The translations under genes were made by a program, and so were the position numbers. The notes under the pieces were generated by a model. It was not told where the DNA came from, made no database searches, and saw only the letters and a program-made list of their open reading frames with translations. This document shows, piece by piece, positions 35,205 to 46,689 of a stretch of DNA of 64,000 bases (the stretch's first letter is position 1; each line of letters starts with the position of its first letter). Source of the DNA: Hygrocybe punicea (lineage: Eukaryota; Basidiomycota; Agaricomycetes; Agaricales; Hygrophoraceae); contig OY744473.1 in the NCBI GenBank assembly GCA_963556145.1, forward strand, positions 62,001 through 126,000. The letters run 5' to 3'.

Positions 35205-35333
35205 GACCTTCCAGCACGTAGCGCCTGCGCGGGAGGCCCGCTGCACGTAGGAGACGACGAGCTCATATCCGACATCGCTCATTTTTCAAATATCTCTGAG
35301 ATCATCTTCAATCCCGACGGCAATGATTTCTGA
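35205..35333 (+). pseudogene. 3' end of the gene interrupted by the hAT element
   Basis: Directly after the target duplication the frame continues DLPARSACAGGPLHVGDDEL and ISDIAHFSNISEIIFNPDGN to a TGA at 35331-35333. Deleting the element plus one target copy joins this in frame to 25536-25868, which is strong evidence that the hAT landed in a coding exon. Protein family unknown. Confidence 0.6.
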
Positions 35334-35795
35334 TGTACATATTACCCTAAAAATCCACCTTGTGTTCTGAACAACCCCACACTCGCTTTTTTTTTCCCCG
35401 CTATAAGTTTGCCGATTGTTTTTTTTTCTTAATACTCGTAGATTTTGTTAAGTTCATGATTATTCCCCCATTTATGATCTCTTGTGTGCAGACGCTAGTA
35501 GTAGTAAAATCCATCATGGTTTCACAATATAATAGTGATACCCTGTGCGGGATGCATAATATTGGAGTCGGCGCAATATTGGAGTCGGCGCCTTTCAGGT
35601 AGGTCTTCATCATCGGTGTCAAAAACTTCAACTGTATCCCAAACTCCAACAGCTTCTGATCTCCCAATCCGTGATACCCCTTCCATTCGAATCGGTGCGG
35701 AAGGGAAGTCTTGTAGTAGCTTCTCTCCTGCTAAAAACTTTCAGCATAAAGTCAACACAATACGGAGTAGGGTCGACATTCACAACAACGGACGT
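35334..35795. other. Intergenic, both strands partly open
   Basis: A 16-bp unit ATATTGGAGTCGGCGC is doubled at about 35560-35590. A forward 90-codon frame (35535-35807) and a reverse frame (about 35710-35595) overlap; I cannot decide that either is a gene. Confidence 0.3.
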
Positions 35796-37184
35796 CTAGA
35801 ATCTTGACCAACGAGCACGAGTAGTGCGACTTTTGGGGTACACCCGTTTCACTACGACATCAAGTTGATCCCGTAACGCCTCCAATTCCTCCGAATAAAT
35901 CCACACACCATCCCAACCACCGAAAAGTACCACGGTAGCTTTCTTTAAGCACGCAACCTGACGTCGGGACGAATTCGAACGACAGCGCGACTTCAACATT
36001 TTTGCAAGCATGCCTCTGGATGAAGTAATGAAACCTGCAATGATAATGACCCGGAGTTGTGGACACAAGCATGATCCCCCCGCGGTCTCGTTGTACGTAA
36101 GGTTGCGAAGTAATTCGTCTCCGATTGCGTGGGATTCGTCTCCTTCGATGTATAACTCTGTAAGTGTCGGAAGAAGACAAAGCAACTCCGTGAATTGGTC
36201 GCTGGAGAGAGCAGCAGAATGGAATTTGAAAGTTTGGATGGAGCAGCCTGATCGTGAAAGAAAAGATGCGAACGAATCCTGTGGCCAATCATGGTAGTAG
36301 TTAAGGCCTGGTTCCAGCGCAAAGGCACTGAGATTAGGCAAGGTGATATGATCGAAGAACTGGTCCATGTTTCTGTGTGGCCCTCCAATGGTCAAGGTAC
36401 GGAGACGATCGTGAATAGTTGACCTATTGTGGAGACTGGTACGTGACCGCCCGTTATATATGCATTCAAAAGTGCAGTCAATCAAGTTGGGGCATAGATG
36501 GAATACCTCTAAACATTCTTTCGCACCGAGCGAGCAATCCGTTTTAAATCGAGTCAATTGGGACCACGGGATCGTATATTGGGCTATGTGAAATTGGGGA
36601 TACCGGTTCATGATATACCACGTGAAGTCGGTGAGATGAGGAGAATGAGAAAGCATGGAAAAGATTGGTTCCATGATTTCGGGGGTTTTATCGTTGAAGT
36701 CCACCTCGAAGCGCTTTAGCAAGGGTGCGTGTAGGAGATGGATGCTTGAAACAAAACCAGCAAATGATCCCTGTAATTCCCATTGAACTTCTTCCCAACG
36801 TTCTATAAACGAGATGAACAGATCCAATATTGGATCCAGGTCCACAGGCAAGCCGCTCTCACGTACCTCCCTCCCTAAACGGAGGGAGATTGCGAGTGGT
36901 CGGATACTCGATCTCCCAAGCCAAGTTCGGATTCCTTCCACCATCTCCTCAATGTCGGTGTCTTCTGAAACTTCCACGGATATTGAGGACCACAACTCAG
37001 ACAGTGACAACGCGATTGATCTCCAAGCTCGATTTACTTGACAAAGAAGCATCGGTGCAGACAAAGGGCCTGATCGTGTGGACCGTGGAGAGGGAATGCA
37101 TTCGAGAAATATGTTGGCCCATATTTCCTGGGGGATTCGGTCGGACAGAGATAAGAACAGTCGTTTACTAATCGTGTCCGTCAT
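35796..37184 (-). CDS. F-box protein, 462 aa
   Basis: A single exon with a complete frame. The F-box is at the N-terminus: LSDRIPQEIWANIFLECIP followed by LLCQVNRAWRSIALSLSELW at residues about 13-63, the standard agaricomycete F-box plus following helix. The remainder is an LRR-like array of short units such as LLKRFEVDF, LTDFTWYI, LTRFKTDC, LRTLTIGG, LSAFALEPG, IQTFKFHSAALS and LTELYIEGDE. The C-terminus (KKATVVLFGGWDGVWIYSEE) is charged and ends in a basic tail. Such proteins act as substrate adaptors of SCF ubiquitin ligase. No break is seen; the family is strongly expanded in mushrooms, so the individual target cannot be inferred. Confidence 0.88.
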   Translation of the reverse strand: MTDTISKRLFLSLSDRIPQEIWANIFLECIPSPRSTRSGPLSAPMLLCQVNRAWRSIALSLSELWSSISVEVSEDTDIEEMVEGIRTWLGRSSIRPLAISLRLGREVRESGLPVDLDPILDLFISFIERWEEVQWELQGSFAGFVSSIHLLHAPLLKRFEVDFNDKTPEIMEPIFSMLSHSPHLTDFTWYIMNRYPQFHIAQYTIPWSQLTRFKTDCSLGAKECLEVFHLCPNLIDCTFECIYNGRSRTSLHNRSTIHDRLRTLTIGGPHRNMDQFFDHITLPNLSAFALEPGLNYYHDWPQDSFASFLSRSGCSIQTFKFHSAALSSDQFTELLCLLPTLTELYIEGDESHAIGDELLRNLTYNETAGGSCLCPQLRVIIIAGFITSSRGMLAKMLKSRCRSNSSRRQVACLKKATVVLFGGWDGVWIYSEELEALRDQLDVVVKRVYPKSRTTRARWSRF

Positions 37185-38175
37185 AGCGTTGAATGCCTGA
37201 ACTTTAGGACTTTAAAACCTAAAGGATATCCACTAGTGTAAAGCTGAGGGTCAAGCATAAACTAGGGGGAGCATACCTCTCCACGAAGACGACCAAGGTT
37301 AAGATGGTGTACGGAACAAACAGGGACCCACTACTATATGATTGCCGCCGAGAACTTGGAAAAGTGCCGAACTGGCAGCTCCTAGATCATGTTAGGATTC
37401 GGAAACGCCGTCATTATGGCCATCACGGTGCGTACGGGATATCGAACGTGCCCACTGGGTGGTGGGACAAGCAGAAAGTGACGAGCCAGCCCCCGGTCCG
37501 AGCAGTGGCTCGAATTGGATGAAGTTGTGATCGCAAACGCAGGGAGGGTGAATAAGACAAATCGTCCACCTGTGAAATCTAAATATGCGATCTGCGAGGT
37601 TACTGCCAGGTTACCATACAGGGTGGTTATTTACGGCATCTCTCCGTGTGGTGAACGATTCGGATATGGCTGCGGTATCACCGAGAAAAGTCCATTGATA
37701 CACGCCTAGTAACTAAATAGGCTCGGTGCTGATTCACTGCTGGAATTAATCAGAGCTAGCAGCCGCCCACCACCAAGCAGTGGCCAAAGCAATCACGATC
37801 CGCAAAGGTAAACCATGAGACCAACTTAGCTGCGAGTGGGAACGGTTTCCGGACCCCAAACCGCTAAAGGCCAGTAACAATGACAATGTGCGACCACCCG
37901 GCAACGACGAACGTTAATGATCCAATAATAATGGTAGGTGGATACATTTCTTCGTGATCTGCCAGAGGCTCACAAATAATCCATAGATTTATGATGGCAA
38001 GACAAGAAAGTAAGACGTAATGTAAACGGGTTATAACGAACTCTGTACGAATATGATGTGTACCTCCAGGGCAGGTCCGGGCTTAGGCAGTTCATTCGTT
38101 TTTTCGTCATTCATCATGATATTCGAACTGTTGGTACATCATATACTGAGAACTATGAGACGCAGTCAATCTTTA
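37185..38175. other. Intergenic, no supported gene
   Basis: Short forward frames (37304-37522, 37515-37709) have no motif or splice partner. The stretch separates the F-box gene's 5' end from the 3' end of the inhibitor-like gene. Confidence 0.45.
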
Positions 38176-38824
38176 TTACTCCTCAGACACATCTTGCCTA
38201 ATGAATTGCCAACCAGGCTTCTTATGCAACGGGTCCGGTATAGGGAATGCTTGGATAAAGAGCTGAGCAACGATCAGCAATCACGTTCAATCCAAGAGCA
38301 AGTGAAGGCACTCACATCATTCCTCCTGTTCGGATCGGCGCCAACCGCGAGGTCATCTCCAACGATGATAGGTACCGGTTGTATGCTGGTGCGGGAAATC
38401 AGTCCCCGTTCAATCTGATAAATAGCCAGTACTCACAAATATACGTCAATGTGACCAGGGACAGGTTCAATGACGAATGGTGAATCCTGACTGTGATTGA
38501 TGATGGGTTCACCTTCCCTAGCTTTGAGGTAGTAAAACCCATTCTTTTCCTTGTTATTGGGGTTCGTAGAGTTGATGTAGTAAAGCCCATCGGGATTCGG
38601 TTGCTTAAGTGCCCACTAAACCAAGAAACACGAATGATAATCAGAATACGATGACATAAGATAATAGCACGTACAACTTGACGCTCCCCCAAGGGTTTCG
38701 CGGGTTCGGCGTTGATAGGTTTTCCAGCCCCGTTATCCGTCGCAAATTCGTTCTCGAGACGCTGTTCGGGGTCGCGGAGAGAGACGAGTCTCAGGCGATA
38801 CTCGCCGGGTACAGGTCCAGACAT
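38176..38824 (-). CDS. Beta-trefoil protease-inhibitor-like protein, 161 aa
   Basis: Four exons (38824-38675, 38615-38437, 38385-38316, 38262-38176) with three GT-AG introns of 51-59 bp give 161 codons and a stop, so the model is self-consistent. The start SGPVPGEYRLRLV, a central SPFVIEPVPGHIDVYFIQPV, GDDLAVGADPN and the ending PGWQFIRQDVSEE match the size and plan of the small mushroom serine/cysteine-protease inhibitors with a beta-trefoil fold (MEROPS I66 or mycocypin-like). There is no signal peptide, as usual for these cytosolic fruit-body proteins. A TATA-like TATATA lies about 45-50 bp upstream of the start (38870-38875). Family assignment is from fold-like pattern only. Confidence 0.6.
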
Positions 38825-38867
38825 GGTTGTAATCTGTTACTTGGGAACTGGTGGGCTCCAGCCGCAT

Positions 38868-38878
38868 CCTTATATACG
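38868..38878 (-). promoter_or_regulatory. TATA-like box of the inhibitor-like gene
   Basis: Reverse strand reads CACGTATATAAGG about 50 bp before the ATG at 38824, a usual distance for a fungal core promoter. Confidence 0.4.
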
Positions 38879-38879
38879 T

Positions 38880-39394
38880 GAGCCATAGCCATCAGGGGAG
38901 GGAAAGGCACATCAACCTGTCTGAGCGCTGAGCGTTGAGCCCGCACCGTGCTCAATTCGGGACACGCCAACTTTCGGATGTATGATGGTAGGGAAAGGCG
39001 GTGTTGATCAGTGTCAACGCGATGACTTTGAATGATGCTGGTGTCAATCAGCCACCGAATCAACGTTACGATTGAAGGGTAATAACATATCACCTGCAGA
39101 TGAGCATGAGACCACTTCCGAGAAACGATAACTGACCACCAGATTGAAAGCGTTGTCGTTAGTCCCTATTGGGTATGGATCAGCCAGCGCAACCACAACA
39201 GCCGCAGCGGCACTAATGGACATGTCCCGTGGTCAAAGTCGGCGGCGGTCAGACATTGTCAGCGTCACAGTTGAACGTTGAATTTCGAACGTAGTTTGCG
39301 CAAGCGCGGACTTTCCCGAAACTGCTCTAATAAGGTATGCGCCCATCAAACTATTATCACATGACAGACACGAGATAGAATATCCGAGTCCATC
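38880..39394. promoter_or_regulatory. Divergent intergenic region
   Basis: Lies between the reverse inhibitor-like gene and the forward HNH gene, so it should hold both promoters. No ORF is supported. Short degenerate repeats (GAGCGCTGAGCGTTGAG; GAACGTTGAATTTCGAACG) are visible. Confidence 0.4.
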
Positions 39395-40659
39395 ATGTCT
39401 AAACTCCCTCTCGCCAAAAGCTCTGAAGTGGCGAAGCTAGAACCCAACGTACTCAGTGCATACAGGGTTTGCCTCGACTTCGAACAGCAAGCCGCTGAAA
39501 CACCTCTCATTCACGCACGAATCCTAGGCTACTTGATTCTTCATGCTCCCTCCGAGAATGCGCGGCATGAAATCGTCAAGTGTATTCACTCCTGCAATCA
39601 TGATTACCATGTCTTGTCCGACCTTGGACAATCTTTTATCAATTACTTCATCCGTCAATGTAAGTTCTCCTTTCGTATTAAAGAGAGATCTGCCGTTAAT
39701 CTCACCCTCAGTCAAGAAGTTCAAAGGGCGGACACCAAACCCCTCCGACCATCCGAGCCGTCCTTCGTTCGATAAGGACAAGAGAGATCTGGAGAGCACG
39801 ATTCAAGAGGCACCGAAGAGTCATGTGGAAGCGAAGGACCAGGTAAATGGGTCGTATTTTATTGGCCGAAGCATCACTTCATTATGTTTCCGCTTCCTAA
39901 TCCAGGCCCTGAAAAGAGATAGTTTTCGATGCGTGGTTACTGGCGTATACGACTATGTAGCATCGAAAAATGCGGGTATCAGCGAACAACAGATCATTGC
40001 TGCGGGCGGCGCGGTGAATACAGAGTGTGCGCACATCGTACCGGACTCTACTTATTTTGATGTATCCAACACGCCCACGAGCTCGTCGAAGAAGGTAAAT
40101 TGTTATATATATGTTTCTACTGCTACCACGGAGCTCATCCTTACCCAGAGAGACTATGCAGCCTCTGTATTGGCCGTTTTGAAGCGTTTCGGTTACGATG
40201 TCGAAAGCCTCAATGGCCCCAAAGTGCATTCCCTCCATAATGTCATGACAATGCAACGCGATGTGCACGACTGGTTTGACCGGCTGGATATGTGGTTCGA
40301 GGGGACAGTGAGTGTTGTGCTCGTTACGCATGTATGTCATATTTGACTGCTCCGGTACCTAGGAAATCGCGAATTGCTACAACGTAAAAACCACCAGCAA
40401 TGTGTTCCGGGTACCTACGCAGGTCACGTTCACCTCTTCAGATCCTACGAAATATCCCGAGCTCCCCTCTCCGAAACTTCTGGCCTTGCATGCGGCTTGT
40501 GCCAAGGTTGCACATCTCTCAGGTGCAGGCAAACATATAGACGAGCTTGATCGCGATATGGATAATTTGGGTGTATTAGCGTTCGACGGAGGTTCATCTG
40601 CTGTCCTAGCCCATGCCCTTTTGAATATGTTGACCCATCCTATCGGAGTGATGGGTTGA
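39395..40659 (+). CDS. HNH-endonuclease-domain protein, 346 aa
   Basis: Five exons (39395-39659, 39712-39842, 39906-40094, 40149-40307, 40363-40659) give 346 codons with no break. The N-terminal half is helical (LDFEQQAAETPLIHARILGY). The nuclease core begins LKRDSFRCVVTGVYDYV, then ECAHIVPDSTYF (the H of HNH) and, after an intron, HSLHNVMTMQRDVHDWFDRL, with N and the final H/D positions. The C-terminal exon (QVTFTSSDPTKYPELPSPKL) follows the usual architecture of fungal HNH_2 proteins, which are numerous in agaricomycetes. Role in the cell unknown; DNA cleavage is predicted from the fold only. Confidence 0.85.
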
Positions 40660-40723
40660 AAGGAAAAGGCTCATACATCTGGAGAAACGAGAGTCCTCTG
40701 GTTCAGTCCTTTCGTTACTTGAG

Positions 40724-41320
40724 TTGGAAGATAGATTGAAAGTGAGGTTAACATGTTCCTACTGCAATAACAAACAATCTCCAAGTGACCATTCCAGATC
40801 ATGGCTCCGCGGCTGCTCCCGAATCCAGTCAAACACCCCACCGCAGTCGACGAACGCCTCGCTATCGAACCTCGTTATCGAACTCAGCGCCTGGCGAATG
40901 CCTACCTCCAGCACCGACCTCCCGGCTTTCACCATTAGAAATCTGATGGAAACAATAATAATTAGTATTCGTGAGGATGGAATTGAAAGCAGGGCTGACC
41001 GCATCTCCCCGTCAAGCAGCAGATATGAGTTCATCGTAGGGTTGTTGTCGGGGACCAACGACATCTGGTGCATGTTTCTTGAGAAAGCACTGGAATTCGG
41101 AGTAAGTAATGACGAAATCTTGTGCGTCACGCAGGGAGTTTCTGGTCCCGTGCTCTCGCTGTCCAGGAGCAAGACTCGGAAGACCTTCAATACGGAGGAG
41201 TCAGTAACTGACTTTCCAGCAGTACGGCCGCGAGAGCTTCAATCTGGTCATTCACTGAGGACTTCTTCAGTTGAGCCTAGTGTTCCGGGAAGCAGGTCCC
41301 AGCTGGTAAATTTACTTTGA
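40724..41320 (+). other. Uncertain ORF, 198 codons
   Basis: The forward frame is open and contains YEFIVGLLSGTNDIWCMFLE, but the reverse strand (41190-40759) is open too and contains CGGVFDWIREQPRSHDLEWS. Base composition is still like the single-copy neighbours. I cannot choose the strand; it may be an unannotated small gene. Confidence 0.3.
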
Positions 41321-41342
41321 CAGTTCAACATGGCCAAATTCA

Positions 41343-41803
41343 CCTAAGATATGCCTCCTCCATAAACCAGTAACCCCACGTGATTGGTGTGACACTCTTG
41401 AGTTTTCAATGTTGCTACCGGTGTGGGAACCATTTTTTTAAAAATCTGAAACCAAGGAAATGTGTAAGTTGAGTAGGTCTGTCTCTTCAGAATTTTTATT
41501 CAAAGCTATTTGAAAAAGTAGATCCAGAATCTGCTTCAATATCTGCAGAAGGTCATGGATGCATCACTTTCACCAATTGGAGGTGTCAATTTGTGATCTA
41601 CTTTTTCACACAACCCAAAGCCAAAATTCTGAAGAGACAGATCTACTCAAAATTAAAAAATACACATTTCCTTGGTTTCAGATTCAAAAACAATGGTTCC
41701 CACACCAGTGACCGGTAGGAACATTGATTTTCAGAAAACTCAAGATTGTTATGCTAATCATGTGGGGTTACTGGTTTATGGATGAGGCATATCTTAGGTA
41801 AAT
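41343..41803. mobile_element. Foldback MITE, about 460 bp
   Basis: ACCTAAGATATGCCTC at 41343 is matched in reverse complement by GAGGCATATCTTAGGT at 41788-41803. Pairing continues inward with mismatches through CCATAAACCAGTAACCCCAC, GTGTGGGAACCAT, TTCCTTGGTTTCAGAT and TCTGTCTCTTCAGAAT, so almost the whole element folds on itself with a centre near 41570. No ORF. Flanking target duplication is not clear. Confidence 0.7.
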
Positions 41804-42200
41804 GACAGCTAATTTACCAGAACACTTGATAGAGGGTTATGGGAAGATAATCATGTTGTCCTGCTACCGTGTATCCTGATCCAATTCCTTTGGAGTCTTT
41901 CACTTTAGAGCTGAGAGAAAAGGGACTGATGTCAAACTCTTGGGGTATAATGAAAGTACTGCTACAGGTTTCCACTGCACAGCAAGCACCCACTGTCGCA
42001 TGGCATCTCATGAGGGTATGGAGAGCCTGTGTGTCCATGTGATGTGGTTTTTTGGATTGAAAACCTTGACTAACTTGGCCAACAACCAACATTACCTACC
42101 CTTAAATTTATCCAAATTTACCTATGGTTTTCAGTGCACTTGTAAACCACTGGAAAATTAGCATAAATTTACCAAGGCTAATTCCTAGTTATTACGTGAC
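41804..42200. other. CpG-poor TE-derived stretch
   Basis: No intact ORF; frames are broken and the sequence leads into the copia tail. Likely decayed copia pol. Confidence 0.35.
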
Positions 42201-42330
42201 TGGGTGCAGCCTGGATAATTTTGCAGATGCTTTTACCAAGCCTTTACCTATGAAACCTTTCCAATTCTTGTGCAGCATTATGGGTATTTGTGCTTAGGAT
42301 TCCATTCAAGGAAGAGTAATCTTCATGACC
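42200..42330 (+). pseudogene. Ty1/copia RNase H tail remnant
   Basis: Forward frame LDNFADAFTKPLPMKPFQFL followed by CSIMGICA then a stop corresponds to the hallmark end of copia pol (usually NLADxFTKPLPxxxFxxxRxxxGI). The stop is at the expected C-terminus. Upstream pol is unreadable, so only the last exon-sized piece is recognisable. Confidence 0.65.
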
Positions 42331-42619
42331 AGTTAGGTAAGATACATGTGATGTTGTTTAGAGACTCTAACCATGCAACTTCAGTTATCTTTGAAGGAGT
42401 AAAGTGTCTGCAGCCCAGCTCCAAATTCAGAAGCTGGCTCCAGAATGAGAGATTTGTTGTACAGATCAAATAATACAAAAGAAATAAAACTAATAGTTTT
42501 CAAAGGTGGCAGATGGTTGTATGTAGTTGCAGAGGAGAACTAAACTACAAGAAACAGAACATGCACAGTTCTTGGAAAGGTCCATCAACTGTTAGTCTTC
42601 AAAGATTCTGTCAACTTTA

Positions 42620-42940
42620 CCTACATTTCACCAGTCCTATGCATCATGTGCGAGGTCAGAATTGTGGCCAACAGGACATTATGGAGGTATACAAATTTTA
42701 GATCTCCATGAACAATATCCTGTGCATGTAGGTAAACCAGCCCAAGCAAGATATTGTGGAGCTGAATGCACACCATTATGGTGCTAACATCAGAGGATGA
42801 CATTGTACTCATGATTTTCAGTGGGTTACAATCAGGATTACCACCAATATAATCCTGAGCATTCTCATTGTTCATGAGAAGTATCACTATGAAAGGATTG
42901 TGGTCTGACACATTTGCACCAAGAAAGTCTGATGAAGGTT
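42620..42940 (-). pseudogene. Protein-kinase fragment (TKL-like)
   Basis: Reverse frame reads FLGANVSDHNPFIVILLMNN and NAQDYIGGNPDCNPLKI, then after an intron-like gap LLGLVYLHAQDIVHGDLKF. The latter is the kinase catalytic loop (HGDLK in place of HRDLK), typical of the large tyrosine-kinase-like family in agaricomycetes. N-lobe and activation loop are missing or decayed. Confidence 0.6.
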
Positions 42941-43249
42941 ATTGACACAGATGGAGGAAAGAAAATTGAGAATTCATATGAAGTATATTTGTATGACAAA
43001 GGTTTGACCAGATCTACATATGAAAGGTCAGAAGATAATAGACATTTTACTCTATCAATTTTCACCTCAATTTCATAGTGGATGGTCAGTGATATGCATC
43101 TCAATTTGGATCACTTCTGGGCAAATAACCTTAAACACACCAAAGATGTTGGATAAATACAAATATTGTTTGTGAGCACTTTGAGAGCTACAGATTTCTT
43201 ACCCTCAAATACTGTCCCACTGTAAAAATGCACAAATGAGTCGAAGCCA

Positions 43250-43600
43250 GATATTGGGGAAGGATCTCACAATCCACCTTCCTCAATCTTCTGTCTAAAT
43301 TCTATGTCAGATGGAGCAACCACCCAATTCTCCTGTTCAATGGTGGCAGGGCCAGGTCAATTGGCATCTCAACAGATGGCATGTTATTGGAAGCCTTGTT
43401 GAATGTCTCTTCATTCTTAGGATCAGCCCAATTGGTCAGGCTCTCCAGATGAAAAAACATTATTGGGAACCCTGTTGAATATCCATTATATCTTGCATTG
43501 GTGATGGTATATCGACCAGAAGGAAGAGATGCTGTAGTGGTACATGACAAGTCTGTCATCTGATAGGCACAGTTAGACCTGCTGAGGCACTGGAAATTGG
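43250..43600 (-). pseudogene. Possible beta-trefoil protein fragment
   Basis: The reverse frame 43559-43302 starts near SLPSGRYTITNARYNGYSTG, which resembles the first strand of mushroom beta-trefoil inhibitors or lectins, but nothing after it completes the fold. Confidence 0.25.
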
Positions 43601-43816
43601 ATTGCAGTCAAGGTGCACTACAGCATGATGTCACCAAAACATCAAAAGCCTTGGAAAGCTCTTTGAACCCAACCATGACCAGGGTACATCCTTATTCTCC
43701 TTATAACTCTAACTCCTTTAATAAGATTTTTCTAGTCAAACTCTCATAACTCTCAGGCTCATAATACTGTTGATCCTGTAGGTGTCATAACTTTGTCTAG
43801 ACATTGCTGATTTTAG

Positions 43817-44850
43817 ACCTAGTATTTGATTAGCAAGGCTGTTTAAAAGATCCAGCGAGGTATTAGGTGGCATCACAGCAACGTACTGAAAATTCTGGAC
43901 ACCCAAACCTGTTAGCCATTTGAATGCTCTGGGCTTGACGGTGTGGTGATTTCAAACAGTAGATTGTACAATGGTCACTGTGTTTCTATCTTTCTCATAG
44001 ATGAAGGCATCCAAAGTTTGCTCATTGGATTGAGTGGGACAGTAATATCCACTCTTCAGAGCTAATGATTGGCCCAGCTGGAAGAGAAAGAAAGATAGGG
44101 CATTGAAAATGTTGTCATTGGGTAGTTTGTTGGCAGTAATGACAAGCAGCTCCAAATACCCAAGGTGGAGACAAAGTCCTTCTGATTGTGTCTGGTCCTC
44201 TCAGGTCTTCCAGTGAGTATTCTTCAGACCTGGAGGGTTTGTGACCATACACCTAATTGGCCACTCCCATCCCTTGTAAAATATATCGTGTATAGCATCA
44301 CCCAACATGTAGCCAGCACTGGCCTTGGTCTGCAGGGTATGGACAAACATGGAGTAGAGCTTTGAAGCCACTTGCACCTTGTTCATAGATATTTGGTTCC
44401 AAATCAATTCATACAGATGGTGGGTTGCAATTGATGCTTCTGCTAAAGCGCGACTTGCTCCAGGAGAGATGAGGATGAGTCAATGGGAGGCCTTGTCAGA
44501 TGTGGTCATGCTGGTGGTGTGTTGGAGTAACTCCTCCATGATCTGGGAGGTAATAGTGGAAATGTTTTTCAATAAGGAGATTTCATATGAATCTGGGTCA
44601 GCAGCATAAATGTATGCCAAATGCGCTGAAGGTCCAAATTTCCAAAAAAAATCCTCAAGCTGATTTTCACCTATTACCAATCATTGCAGAATTTGGCTGA
44701 ATAAGAATTAACTCCACAAAAATGCCACCAAACAGGGGGGGATACATACCCAGCAAGCAATTCAGAGAGTGACTATAATTTCATAACATATTCTATGACA
44801 GGAGCACATGCTTTATTCTTCCATTCCAAGCATTCATAGCAAGGAGATGA
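43817..44850 (-). repeat. Left arm of a 1034-bp inverted repeat
   Basis: Reverse complement of 50443-51476, same length with only scattered substitutions seen. On the reverse strand it encodes IGENQLEDFFWKFGPSAHLA, YIYAADPDSYEISLLKNIS, WNQISMNKVQVASKLYSMFV and TKASAGYMLGDAIHDIFYKG, a C-terminal type found beside Crinkler/RHS-like modules in agaricomycete hypothetical proteins. In-frame TGA codons fall where CGA (Arg) is plausible, so it is decayed. Confidence 0.85.
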
Positions 44851-45179
44851 GGCTTGAACAATGAAGAGTTAGAGGTCTGTAATAAAAACTGGGACATCCT
44901 TCACCTCCTAGTTAGAATCGATCAGACACCACATTGATTTGGATAAGCGATTATGAAATTCAGGGGCTTGGGGGGTTCCATGACCAATGTGGAGTTGGGA
45001 GACACCATCTGCACAGAAAATGTATAGGCATTGTCCTGAAGATTGATAAATAGTTGTTAAATCAGTGAGTCAGCGCCAAACAAGCAGAACATGTAACCAA
45101 GCAGTTTTCCCTGGAACAAATTAAGAACTTCCAATGTTGACAATGGGCCATTATCTCACAAATTCCAGGGTGGCCAACC

Positions 45180-45715
45180 AAGATAATCCCACCCACGTTA
45201 GTCCCAATTGGAGCCCTTTCAGCATATCTTGCCCAGTAACAATGGGGGAGCCATGAGCTAAAGGTCCAATCCCAGTGGATTAGCTGAGATGGGCCAAGAT
45301 AATATCCAGACCTATTGGAGTGGATGGGCCAAGATGAGCCAAGATATTTTTGTCCCTTCACAATGAATGGGCCCAGAAAGTTAGAAATAATGATTTCACA
45401 CTAGAATTAGATGGGCCGAGTTTGGGTAGGATATTTATTTCCCAATGGCATTGGATGGGCCGATATGGGGTGGGATATTTATTGCCCAATAGGATGGGCT
45501 GACATGGGGTGGGATATTCATTCCCCACGGGGTTAGGATGGGCTGAGATGCGGTGGGATATTTATTCCCCACTGGTGGTGGATGGGCTGACATGGGGTGG
45601 GATATTTATTTCCCACTGGCAGTGGATGGGGGTGGGATATATTTTTGTCCACTGGCATTGGATGGGCCGACATGAGATGGGATATTCATTCCCCACTGGC
45701 ACCGACATCCAGGGG
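45180..45715 (+). repeat. Minisatellite, unit about 45 bp
   Basis: Degenerate repeats of the form GATGGGCTGACATGGGGTGGG plus ATATTTATTCCCCACTGGCA, clearest from 45400 to 45710, with more diverged copies back to 45180. Apparent ORFs here are translated repeat. Confidence 0.85.
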
Positions 45716-46073
45716 ATATTCCCTAACAATTTATATAGATACAAGATTCTGAACAGATGCCAGGGGAACAGGGAGATTCAGGAGCACTGCAGATATACAG
45801 AAATATATTCTAACCTCCTCCCAGAACTTTACCAAACACATTTTCTACTACTCCACCTTTTGCTGGACCTCACTTTTCCATATATATATATCCAAACATT
45901 ATGTATTTCAACATAGCAAAGTATAGTAAAGACATTATGCTGAGAGGACAAGGGAACAATGACAAAATTACCTGAGTGACTCCGGAGCACTGCAGATATG
46001 AAGACAAAGCTTACAGCCTGAACAAAGAATGCAACTAACACTATCACTTCTTCAACCTGCTACTGGACCTCAC

Positions 46074-46577
46074 TCATCCAGTCTTGGGTTTTTTGTGTTT
46101 TGGTTTTTTCTGTGATGATGTTCCCCCAGCATCTTCGCCATGTGGCTTTTTCGCTCCCTTACCCTTGGTCCCACCTGCTAGTGCAGGTTCATCCTCATTC
46201 TTATGCTCTTCCTGGTTCTCATCCAAGAATACCCTCAGCATATCTGCTTGCTCCACCAACTTGTCAGCATGTTTCATCGTGTATGAAGATCTCTACACAT
46301 ATTCAGGAATCCCCTTGGTAGAGTTGAAATCACCTTTGGTGAAGTGAGCTGCTGCAAATTCTTGTAAGGCCAGTCCAATGACCAAGAGAACAATTGAAAT
46401 ATCATCCAGATATTGCAAGGTCTCCATCCATAACATGATCTCTTCTAATGCATTGCCATCATGGAAAGCAGGGGGCAGAAATTGGCTGGAGTAACTCCAT
46501 GACATCCAGGCATGGTCAGTATCAGTGACAGCCCATTCCTGTCCCTTGTTATTCATTTCCACACATATCCTTGACAT
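46074..46577 (-). pseudogene. Unknown decayed ORF
   Basis: Reverse frames 46577-46293 (ALEEIMLWMETLQYLDDISI) and 46277-46074 (KHADKLVEQADMLRVFLDEN followed by a Lys-rich tail ending KHKKPKTG) join in the same orientation and resemble a helical protein with basic C-terminus. CpG-poor; no family recognised. Confidence 0.35.
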
Positions 46578-46689
46578 GTTTTACTCACATAATGCTTATA
46601 GCAAAATTTGACCAAACTCAGGTATTCTGGGCTCATGGTTAAGGTTTGAAGAAGGACTAGCTGAAGCTGGTCTTTGACCACTGGGAGAA

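Noticed and set aside
35535..35807. Forward 90-codon ORF
   Set aside because: Reverse strand equally open, no motif; strand cannot be decided.
45509..45916. Forward 135-codon ORF
   Set aside because: Translation of the 45-bp minisatellite.
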